Shown piece after piece: positions 1 to 4,878 of a DNA stretch of 7,136 nt. A program made the translations under genes and the position numbers. The notes under the pieces are model-generated. The model saw only the letters and a program-made list of their open reading frames with translations. It was not told the DNA's origin and did not search any database. Within the stretch, counting starts at the first letter, position 1, and each line of letters begins with the position of its first letter. The stretch spans positions 1 through 7,136 of the forward strand of contig CANPVW010000113.1 of the NCBI GenBank assembly GCA_947581745.1, given 5' to 3'. The DNA is from Candidatus Benthicola azotiphorus. GTDB lineage: Bacteria; Gemmatimonadota; Gemmatimonadetes; Palauibacterales; Palauibacteraceae.

Positions 1-470
1 GCCACGTCGTAGTACGCGCCCATCACGACGCCGGCCAGCAGATTGACCAGGAGGATGGTTCGGAGCGCCGGCAGCTCCACGACGCTGGCCGCGTCCGTCA
101 CCCAGGCGCCCGCGTAGAACACGAGAGAGCAGGCGACCAGTCCGAAGACGCCGGCCGTGAGCGCGTTCAACGGCAGGCCGCAGGCCCGGCAGGTCAGCAC
201 TGCGCCGATGCCCAGCGCAGTGAATACCGTCATGTGCAGGACAGAGAAGGCGGCGAGGCGGCCGCCGAACGACACGATGACCAGACCCTGCATGAGGTAA
301 GGCGAATCGATCGAGAGGCCACCGGGGCCCAGGAAGCCGGAACTGAAGGCGAGGGGCGTGGACAGGGGCTCGAGCCGGGCGAGGTCCGCGAGGAAGAAGG
401 TACCGGCGACGATCAGTCCCGCGAGAACTCCGGCCTGGGCGCCGATCCTGATCCGGGTCAGGAGGTTCAA
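1..470 (-). CDS. Integral membrane protein of unknown function, 3' part outside the window
   Basis: The minus strand is open from 470 to the window edge (156 codons plus 2 bases) and encodes a strongly hydrophobic protein. I chose the TTG at 470-468 because AAGGAG sits at 483-478, exactly 7 bases upstream; the frame stays open further upstream, but no other start there has such a site. Likely membrane segments are residues 13-31, 72-92, 105-123 and 136-154, with a Gly/Pro-rich loop around 45-57 (FLGPGGLSID) and a Cys-x-x-Cys pair at 94-97. The fourth segment ends in GVVMGAYYDV. I do not recognise a named family; it reads like a small four-or-more-pass membrane protein. A TPR-gene remnant lies 80 bp upstream on the same strand, so the two may once have shared a transcript. 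The coding call rests on hydrophobic periodicity, lack of stops and the ribosome binding site; function is unknown. Confidence 0.66.
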   Translation of the reverse strand, partial: MNLLTRIRIGAQAGVLAGLIVAGTFFLADLARLEPLSTPLAFSSGFLGPGGLSIDSPYLMQGLVIVSFGGRLAAFSVLHMTVFTALGIGAVLTCRACGLPLNALTAGVFGLVACSLVFYAGAWVTDAASVVELPALRTILLVNLLAGVVMGAYYDV

Positions 471-550
471 AGTACGGCTCCTTGAGAGTGGGTCGTGCCC
501 CACATCCCCCCTCACCCATCGACCCACGATGTACAAGGCAACGCGGCAGG

Positions 551-772
551 TCAATCCGCGCGTGACTCCGCGCCTCGACCCGCGAGACGAACCACGGCTT
601 CGTCGGCTTCCCGGACCACCGGCTGCAACTCGGGGTCCGCGTGTGCCCAAACACGAGTCACGAACCGGTAGTCCCGCATGGCGGGCTCGGGCTGGCCCAG
701 CTTCTCCTCCAGCCGCGCCCTCTCGAGGACCCACAGGACCCGCGACGCCAGGGGCCAGTCATTGAGGAACCG
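551..772 (-). pseudogene. C-terminal remnant of a TPR protein (5' part missing)
   Basis: Read on the minus strand, 772 down to the TGA at 553-551 encodes about 73 residues that look like the end of a TPR-repeat protein. Two helical motifs are visible: RVLWVLERARLEEKLGQPEP, a TPR helix pair with the usual 'LER.R..E.LG..E' spacing, then YRFVTRVWAHADPELQP followed by an EAxxAVxRL tail. The WAHADPELQP ending is one I know from TPR C-termini of bacterial Ser/Thr kinases and other large TPR proteins. The frame is closed by TAG at 775-773, directly before RFLNDWP, and the codons above that stop (LGPTAPQG) no longer look like TPR; that DNA is instead the start of the plus-strand beta-domain gene. No plausible start codon with a ribosome binding site precedes the fragment. 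I read it as a truncated, non-functional remnant; the family identification is by eye. Confidence 0.55.
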
Positions 773-783
773 CTAACCCTGCG

Positions 784-1284
784 GTGCTGTCGGTCCGAGG
801 CAGCGGACATGTGGTGGGGCCGGCCGGCCCGATCACGGAACCTGGAAGAAGGACGTTCTCCTTCACGGCGGAGCGACGGGCGGACGGTACGACGACCGGT
901 CACACTCAGTTGAAGACGGCTTTCGGACAGAGGCAGAATGGTCGCGTATACTGCATGGCTGACCTGGGCGACGGCTACATGGCCATTATCGCCGAGGGTA
1001 CGCAGAGGGTCCCGGAGAACCAGCCTCCAAACGAGCTGTCTGCCTACGGCGTCCCGGATGCCCAGCGTCCGGGTAACCACGCTCTCTTCTTCGTCGTAAA
1101 GGACAACGGCGAAGGTGCGCGGGCTTCGGGTCCGGATCAGATCACGGGATCGGCCAACACGACACTCGGCTTCGCAAATGGTCTGTGCGCCCTGGGTGCA
1201 TCGCACCCGCTCGCGGCCCTGGTGCCGGCTTTCATGGTCGACATTGACGCGGGCAACATCCAGGTAACCCGGGCGTCCGACTGA
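784..1284 (+). CDS. Beta-rich 'GSGH' domain protein, apparently truncated at the N-terminus
   Basis: The 166-residue product has the pattern of a beta-strand-rich domain often seen in predicted secreted bacterial proteins: RGSGHVV near the start, RRTFSFTAERRADGTTTGH, then GRVYCMADL, a VVKDNGEGARASGPDQI block and a terminal DIDAGNIQV. The Cys residues in VYCM and GLCA are conserved-looking and could pair after export. In family members I would expect a signal peptide and a linker before the GSGH segment. Here the frame opens only at 766, just after a TGA at 763-765, and the GTG at 784 leaves about six residues before GSGH with no hydrophobic leader. No ribosome binding site is well placed; the nearest purine run is about 15 bases upstream. 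The gene is therefore probably headless, possibly a pseudogene. It abuts a headless TPR gene on the other strand and ends 54 bp before a strong hairpin. Function of the domain is not known to me. Confidence 0.6.
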   Translation: MLSVRGSGHVVGPAGPITEPGRRTFSFTAERRADGTTTGHTQLKTAFGQRQNGRVYCMADLGDGYMAIIAEGTQRVPENQPPNELSAYGVPDAQRPGNHALFFVVKDNGEGARASGPDQITGSANTTLGFANGLCALGASHPLAALVPAFMVDIDAGNIQVTRASD

Positions 1285-1338
1285 GCGTCGAAAGCGGGTG
1301 GAGGCATCCGGGAGCCCTGCTTCCGAGCCAATGGGAAA

Positions 1339-1368
1339 CAGAACGGGCCCCGCGAAGGGCCCGTTCTG
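1339..1368. terminator. Perfect 12-bp stem hairpin, probably a bidirectional terminator
   Basis: CAGAACGGGCCC (1339-1350) and GGGCCCGTTCTG (1357-1368) pair perfectly around a 6-base CGCGAA loop. It lies 54 bp after the stop of the plus-strand beta-domain gene and 36 bp after the possible minus-strand small ORF. The flanks are only mildly T-rich (CTGTTCGTTCCT on the plus strand, TTTCCC on the minus), so release would depend mainly on the very stable stem, as is common in GC-rich genomes. Confidence 0.62.
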
Positions 1369-1404
1369 CTGTTCGTTCCTGTAACCGGCGCAGGTGCCGC
1401 CGGA

Positions 1405-1488
1405 TCATTCGCTGCTCGGCACAAGCCATTTTCGCCACCACATACGCACCGAGCGGCGGCGCGCTTTCCTTCGTCTGATGAGTCCCAT
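1405..1488 (-). CDS. Possible 27-residue highly basic peptide
   Basis: A short frame runs on the minus strand from ATG at 1488-1486 to TGA at 1407-1405. AGGAG at 1498-1494 precedes the ATG by 5 bases. This favours it over an overlapping ATG at 1492 in another frame, which would be only one base from the same site and would read through the downstream hairpin. The peptide starts MGLIRRRKARRR and has 8 Arg, 2 Lys and 3 Trp in 27 residues, with RMWWRKW in the middle. The strong hairpin at 1368-1339 follows 36 bases later, giving a minimal start-stop-terminator unit. Its small size and basic N-terminus recall tiny ribosome-associated proteins, but I cannot match it to one. An Arg-rich frame can arise by chance in GC-rich DNA, so this is a weak call. 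Confidence 0.27.
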   Translation of the reverse strand: MGLIRRRKARRRSVRMWWRKWLVPSSE

Positions 1489-1547
1489 CCATTCTCCTGC
1501 CAATCGTCGTGCTGGGTTCGAGCCAGCTTGAGCTGCCATTACCCGAC

Positions 1548-1569
1548 CCGTCGGAAGACCCTCCGACGG
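1548..1569. repeat. 8-bp inverted repeat overlapping the end of the tRNA-like element
   Basis: CCGTCGGA (1548-1555) and TCCGACGG (1562-1569) are exact reverse complements around a 6-base AGACCC loop. On the minus strand the first arm is the 3' half of the T-stem and the start of the acceptor strand of the tRNA-like cloverleaf, so the hairpin would compete with that fold. No T-run follows on either strand, so a terminator role is doubtful. Confidence 0.4.
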
Positions 1570-1629
1570 AATCGAACCGTCAACGACCTGTGGTTGAGAC
1601 AGGGAGTCTACGGCTTGAGCTAGAGAGGT
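1557..1629 (-). tRNA. Degenerate tRNA-like cloverleaf, CAA in the anticodon position (probable pseudo-tRNA)
   Basis: On the minus strand, 73 bases fit canonical tRNA numbering without gaps. The D-arm region starts TAGCTCA as usual. The anticodon stem CCTGT/ACAGG and the T-stem GACGG/CCGTC are perfect, the T-loop is TTCGATT, and the variable loop is 5 bases. Defects: acceptor ACCTCTC against GGAGGGT has one C-A mismatch and two G-T wobbles; the D-stem has one C-C mismatch; position 18 is C instead of G; position 37 is C instead of a purine; and the bases after position 73 are TTC, not CCA. The anticodon-loop bases are CTCAACC, formally CAA (Leu), but a tRNA-Leu should carry a long class II variable arm. 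Loss of two bases from a Met-type CTCATAA loop is one speculative origin. I read it as a decayed tRNA or a tRNA-derived regulatory RNA; a working tRNA is unlikely. Confidence 0.5.
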
Positions 1630-1650
1630 GTGCTAGCGGCGGCAGCAACG

Positions 1651-1670
1651 ATTTTTAACCTAACCTAAAA
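1651..1670. repeat. AT-rich spot with TAACC direct repeats
   Basis: ATTTTTAACCTAACCTAAAA is an abrupt AT-rich patch in GC-rich DNA. TAACC is repeated twice in tandem and the ends TTTTA/TAAAA form a 5-bp inverted pair. It lies 50 bp past the stop of the TolB/TPR gene and 22-41 bases upstream of the tRNA-like element on the minus strand. It could be a weak promoter for that element or an AT-rich 3' flank of the upstream gene; I see no good -35 box. Confidence 0.3.
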
Positions 1671-1720
1671 CCGGGCCGTTGTGTAGTCCCGGGGTCTTTC
1701 GGTGTCCTCCCTGGTCGCTC

Positions 1721-3910
1721 TCAGTCCCGGACATCCCGCCGCCAGTCGCGCTCCAGGAGCGCCTGGAAGCGGGGATTGTCCCTGATCGGGTCGTACATCG
1801 GGTCGAGCCGCAGACGGCCCGGGACCAGGTAGGAAGGTATGGTGGCCAGGTGCTCCAGCTGCGTGAGCGCCTGCTCGGGCTCGCCGACCAGCACGAGAAT
1901 GCGGGCGTACGCCTCCTCGATCCCGGGCCCGTCGATCGCATCGTAATCTGCGTTGAACAGCTCCAGTGCCCGCCCGATCTCCCGAAGCGCGGGTCTCTTT
2001 TCTCCGCGCAGCGCGTGGGCGTATGCCATGGCGGTGTGCACCACGGCCCGCCTCCCGAACACGTCGAACCGGACGGCTGGCGGCCGGGCCGGCAGCTCCC
2101 TCTCCGCTATCGCGAGCAGGGAGTCGGCGTACGCGACGCTCCGATCCTCTTCGCCGGCATAACGATGCACCAGCGACAGGTACAGGAGCCGATCCTCGTA
2201 GTAGAGGGGCCCCCTGGCTGCCGCCGGGAAGCGGAGCCACTCGAGCGGCTCCATATCCGCGGCGGATTCGAGCGCCCTCACGGCAGCCGGGTAGTCGCGG
2301 GCCGCCAGCGCCAGATCGGCGCCCCACAGGGCCCGCATCTCGGGATCGACGAGCGGATACGCCAGCCCGACGAACTCGCGCGCGGCGGTCGTATCACCGT
2401 CCATCCACAGAAGCGCCTTGAAGCGCCATCCGTTGACGACCGTGGCCTCGATGTGGATGCGGAGCGACTGCTCGAGGAGTCGGTCCGCGTCCTCGAATCG
2501 CCCGAGTGCCCAAGCCGTCAATCCCTGGTTCCACAGGAGGTTCGCGTCACGCGGATCCAGCTCCAGCGCCCGCTGACCGAGCGCCAGAGTCTCCTTCCAG
2601 TGACCCAGCCGGCGATGGATGTAGCCCAATGCCTCCACCGTCTCGATCCGATCGGGCAGCAGGCTGTCCGCGGCTGTGAACTCCTTCAGTGCGCCCTCGT
2701 AGTCTCCGAGCGCGTAGTAGTGGTAGTAGCCCGCCGCCAGCCTCGCTTCCGCCGAGTTGGGCGCCAGGGCCAGGGCCCGGTCGAGGCTCGTGCGGGCGGG
2801 CCCGGTGTCCGTCTCGAAGCCGGTTCGGATCAGCCACGTCCGGCCGCGGAGCAATCCCACCCACGCCATGGCGAAATCGGGGTCGAGCTCCACGGCGCGC
2901 TCGAAATATGCGACGGAAGCTCGATCTTCCGCGTCCGTGCTCGCGGCAAAGGTCACCCTGCCGCGATGGTAGGCGTCCAGCGCGGCCATGCTGCGCGTCG
3001 GTACGTCACGGAGGTCGCGCTCCTCCTCGGTCGTGAGCTCCGCTTCCAGAGCGCGCGCGACGCTCAGCGCGATCTCGCTCTGGATCGCGAACACGTTCTC
3101 GGCCGTGAGCTCCCGGTCGTACGTTTCCGCCCACAGGTGATCGTCGGTCCCGGCGTCGATGAGCTGCACGTTGATTCGAATGCGATCGCCAGATCGCCGC
3201 ACGGCGCCCTCGAGGATGTGAGCCACCTTCAGCTCGCCGGCGATCTCCGGGATGCTCTTGTCGGTCCCGGCGTACTGCAGGACCGTGGTGCGCGACGTGA
3301 CGTGAAGCGCCCTGATCTTGTAGAGCTGCGTCAGGATGTCGTCGTGGATTCCGGACGTGAAGAGCACGCTTTCCTCGTCCTGGCTCATGCTCTCGAACGG
3401 GAGGACGGCCACCGTGCGCCGATCGACGGGCGTCGCCTCGGTCACCGCAGCTTCGATCACCGCCGGCGGAGCGTCACGACCTGCCGCGGAAGACTCCGAG
3501 GCTTCGCGGGCCACGGTGGAGGGCCCGCCCGTTCTTCCGATCACCCACCAGCCGCCTCCGTACAGGAGAACGATGCCCGCGAGGGCCAGCAGGCCGGAGG
3601 GCCACCGCCGGCTGACGGGCTGCGCCACGATCGCCTCCAGCTCGCCGCTCGCAGCCGGGTTCGTTCGCCGCACTCCCTCCGGCGTGGTCTCGAAGGCCCA
3701 CGCAAGGACGAGAGCGATCGGAAAGCCGAGCGCCGCTACGGCGACGAAGAAGGTGAGCGTCCACTCGGGCAGATCCAGAGCGGGGAAGATGAGATCGGCC
3801 ACCTGCAGCACTACAAAGGACACCGCTCCGTAAACCGCGGCGACCTTGAACACGGCACGCCGCTTCAGGTCCGCGAACAGTCGCTGGTAACCGCTGGTCT
3901 GCTGGCTCAT
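1721..3910 (-). CDS. Membrane-anchored TolB/FlgO-like N-terminal domain plus TPR protein
   Basis: The 729-residue protein has a well known layout. Residues 8-82 are an N-terminal membrane module, LFADLKRRAVFKVAAVYG followed by hydrophobic segments at 21-43 and 52-74 and a WAFETTPEGVRR end. A third membrane segment lies at about 106-126 (SGLLALAGIVLLYGGGWWVI), then a low-complexity Ala/Ser/Glu linker. Residues 165-295 form the TolB-amino-terminal/FlgO-like alpha-beta domain: VAVLPFESMSQ, FTSGIHDDILTQL, VTSRTTVLQYAG, HILEGAVRRSGDRIRI, LWAETYDREL. From about 312 to the end are TPR repeats, for example AVAYFERAVELDPDFAMAW-type and QRALELDPRDANLLWNQG-type helices, closing with LRLDPMYDPIRDNPRFQALL, the typical tail of this family. 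Homologues are often labelled adenylate cyclase, but no cyclase catalytic domain is present. The protein probably faces the periplasm or cytoplasm as a scaffold; its partner is unknown. The ATG at 3910 fits the family N-terminus, though its ribosome binding site is weak. Confidence 0.93.
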   Translation of the reverse strand: MSQQTSGYQRLFADLKRRAVFKVAAVYGAVSFVVLQVADLIFPALDLPEWTLTFFVAVAALGFPIALVLAWAFETTPEGVRRTNPAASGELEAIVAQPVSRRWPSGLLALAGIVLLYGGGWWVIGRTGGPSTVAREASESSAAGRDAPPAVIEAAVTEATPVDRRTVAVLPFESMSQDEESVLFTSGIHDDILTQLYKIRALHVTSRTTVLQYAGTDKSIPEIAGELKVAHILEGAVRRSGDRIRINVQLIDAGTDDHLWAETYDRELTAENVFAIQSEIALSVARALEAELTTEEERDLRDVPTRSMAALDAYHRGRVTFAASTDAEDRASVAYFERAVELDPDFAMAWVGLLRGRTWLIRTGFETDTGPARTSLDRALALAPNSAEARLAAGYYHYYALGDYEGALKEFTAADSLLPDRIETVEALGYIHRRLGHWKETLALGQRALELDPRDANLLWNQGLTAWALGRFEDADRLLEQSLRIHIEATVVNGWRFKALLWMDGDTTAAREFVGLAYPLVDPEMRALWGADLALAARDYPAAVRALESAADMEPLEWLRFPAAARGPLYYEDRLLYLSLVHRYAGEEDRSVAYADSLLAIAERELPARPPAVRFDVFGRRAVVHTAMAYAHALRGEKRPALREIGRALELFNADYDAIDGPGIEEAYARILVLVGEPEQALTQLEHLATIPSYLVPGRLRLDPMYDPIRDNPRFQALLERDWRRDVRD

Positions 3911-3963
3911 ACTGGCGAATGTCGCTCGGCGTGGCCCGGCGAAGCAAGGAACCGGGTGGGTCG

Positions 3964-3991
3964 GCGACCGCGGAAGGACACCTGCGGTCGC
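3964..3991. repeat. 8-bp inverted repeat in the divergent intergenic region
   Basis: GCGACCGC (3964-3971) and GCGGTCGC (3984-3991) are exact reverse complements separated by 12 bases. They lie 54 bp upstream of the ATG of the TolB/TPR gene and 60 bp upstream of the plus-strand start at 4052. The position suits either an operator for a dimeric regulator or a leader hairpin in the minus-strand transcript. Confidence 0.35.
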
Positions 3992-3997
3992 TTCGGG

Positions 3998-4022
3998 GTA
4001 ATTTAGTTATCTTGGGCAAACG
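3998..4022. promoter_or_regulatory. AT-rich probable divergent promoter core
   Basis: This is the only AT-rich stretch between the two divergent genes (GTAATTTAGTTATCTTGGGC). On the plus strand TATCTT at 4008-4013 could be a -10 element, 38 bases before the ATG at 4052; the same hexamer occurs again just before the DUF4153 gene. On the minus strand TAAATT at 4005-4000 is a possible -10 for the TolB/TPR gene. No convincing -35 box is visible for either direction. Confidence 0.35.
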
Positions 4023-4051
4023 CCCACTCACACACGCCAGGCGGTGCATTG

Positions 4052-4504
4052 ATGGAGTTGGAAGACGCGCAGGGAATCATCGAGACCCGGTCCGGCACCT
4101 GGGAATGGAAGGTGACGGTCCGACGCGGCTGGCCGAAATCGGTCGTGACCGGAAAGCGGCTGCGGTTCAAGGACCCCGTGAACGAAGTCAACCGGATGTC
4201 GCTCGAGCTCGAGATGGAGATCGAAGACCTTTCCGAGGAAGCAGTTCGGCGCCTGTCGCTGCTTCCACTCAAGCGCAGGTTCGAGGATAACAGCGGAGCA
4301 GTGTGGATTGCCCATCCGGTCGAGGACGATCCGGCGCTGCGTGACGAATCGGCCGGTCGGATCTCCCTGCACAACCTCGTGCGAGGGACCTGGAACGTGG
4401 ATCTGCCGGTCGGCAGGACGCTGGGCGACATGAAGAACGAGGAGCTCGTGGCGTGGCTCGAGGGCGCGGCGACCGAGGCCGCGAAGGGACCTGCCGCGAT
4501 CTGA
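4052..4504 (+). CDS. Conserved-looking 150-aa protein of unknown function
   Basis: I do not recognise the family. The 150-residue product has no signal peptide and no membrane segment, so it is probably cytoplasmic. It is charged and mixed alpha/beta: a basic, Trp-containing N-terminal part (TWEWKVTVRRGWPKS), an acidic stretch around residues 49-65 (MSLELEMEIEDLSEEAVRR), a WIAHPVEDDPALRDE segment, and a C-terminal motif TWNVDLPVGRTLGDMKNEEL followed by an Ala-rich helix. The 'LPxGRxLGDMxxEEL' ending resembles the tail of several small proteins in this kind of genome, so it may be a conserved module. I prefer ATG at 4052 to the TTG at 4049 directly before it; the site upstream (AGGCGGTG) is only a modest ribosome binding site. 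The gene is first in the plus-strand cluster, divergent from the TolB/TPR gene, and 72 bp before the 68-aa gene. Confidence 0.82.
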   Translation: MELEDAQGIIETRSGTWEWKVTVRRGWPKSVVTGKRLRFKDPVNEVNRMSLELEMEIEDLSEEAVRRLSLLPLKRRFEDNSGAVWIAHPVEDDPALRDESAGRISLHNLVRGTWNVDLPVGRTLGDMKNEELVAWLEGAATEAAKGPAAI

Positions 4505-4576
4505 CGCGCGCCGGAATCCGCCCCTCCGGAACGAGCTTCGGTACCGTTCGGCATCCGCACTCGCAAGGAGAGCAGC

Positions 4577-4783
4577 ATGGCGAAGTGGCAGGTCATCACG
4601 GCGAGCGAGATGATGTTCGAGGACGTGAACGGGGCGGACGTCCACGAGGGCGTCATCCGCTACGTCTTCCAGCGGAAGGAGGACGGCAGCTTCGGCGTGA
4701 TCGACGTGGACGGTCGGAAGATCCACCCGTCGTCGTCGCTGGCCTACGTGCACGGGGGCACGCTCCACGTCCAGGTGGAGTGA
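4577..4783 (+). CDS. Small 68-aa protein of unknown function
   Basis: A compact, soluble 68-residue protein with no recognised family. The start is well supported: AAGGAG at 4565-4570 is followed by a 6-base spacer and ATG. The sequence alternates short hydrophobic strands with turns (WQVITASEMMFED, HEGVIRYVFQRKEDGSFGVI, DVDGRKIHP, GGTLHVQVE), suggesting a small all-beta or beta-rich fold. It has an acidic first half and no Cys. It lies 72 bp after the 150-aa gene with the same orientation and no obvious terminator between them, so co-transcription is plausible. A 95-bp gap with a separate TATCTT box divides it from the DUF4153 gene. Size and fold would suit an accessory or binding protein, but I have no evidence for a specific role. 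Confidence 0.8.
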   Translation: MAKWQVITASEMMFEDVNGADVHEGVIRYVFQRKEDGSFGVIDVDGRKIHPSSSLAYVHGGTLHVQVE

Positions 4784-4866
4784 GCGTGCGCGGACGGCGA
4801 ACGTACCAGTTTATCTGAGTATCCCCGACCCGGCGCCTCGACGCGGCAGGACGGGTGCCGGACGAG

Positions 4867-4872
4867 TATCTT
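4867..4872 (+). promoter_or_regulatory. TATCTT -10-like box immediately before the DUF4153 start
   Basis: TATCTT ends 6 bases before the ATG at 4879. Transcription from this box would start at or next to that ATG, giving a leaderless message, which fits the absence of a ribosome binding site there. No matching -35 box at 17 bases is seen, so the call is tentative. Confidence 0.33.
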
Positions 4873-4878
4873 ATCGGC

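Larger units (their letters stand above)
1285..1720. other. Gene-poor island between two convergent genes
   Basis: About 436 bases separate the plus-strand beta-domain gene from the 3' end of the minus-strand TolB/TPR gene. From left to right it contains a perfect hairpin terminator (1339-1368), a possible 27-residue ORF on the minus strand (1488-1405), a T-arm-like GCTGG/CCAGC stem (about 1511-1527), an 8-bp inverted repeat (1548-1569), a degenerate tRNA cloverleaf on the minus strand (1629-1557) and an AT-rich TAACC repeat (1651-1670). No long coding frame there has convincing protein-like composition. Confidence 0.6.

Noticed and set aside
234..913. Three overlapping plus-strand frames (234-485, 358-765, 641-913)
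   Set aside because: They are antisense or out of frame to the membrane gene and TPR remnant and have shadow-type composition without motifs.
658..1206. 182-codon minus-strand frame over the beta-domain gene
   Set aside because: Composition is shadow-like (Arg/Ser-rich, no motifs), it is in a different frame from the TPR tail, and the plus strand carries recognisable domain motifs.
1232..1492. 86-codon minus-strand frame starting at ATG 1492
   Set aside because: Its ATG is one base from the AGGAG site, too close to be used, and the frame reads straight through the terminator hairpin into sequence antisense to the beta-domain gene.
1500..1540. Second tRNA near the GTTCGAG stem, with CCA after it on the plus strand
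   Set aside because: The T-loop is shifted by one base relative to the conserved TTCRA, and no matching anticodon arm or 5' acceptor strand was found upstream.
1685..1730. Direct repeat AGTCCCGG at 1685-1692 and 1723-1730
   Set aside because: Eight bases in GC-rich DNA is within chance expectation, and it has no flanking structure suggesting a target-site duplication.
1679..4006. 775-codon open frame on the plus strand opposite the TolB/TPR gene
   Set aside because: It mirrors the minus-strand gene almost exactly, is rich in Arg, Gly, Pro and His, and shows no domain. It is the usual antisense shadow of a GC-rich gene.
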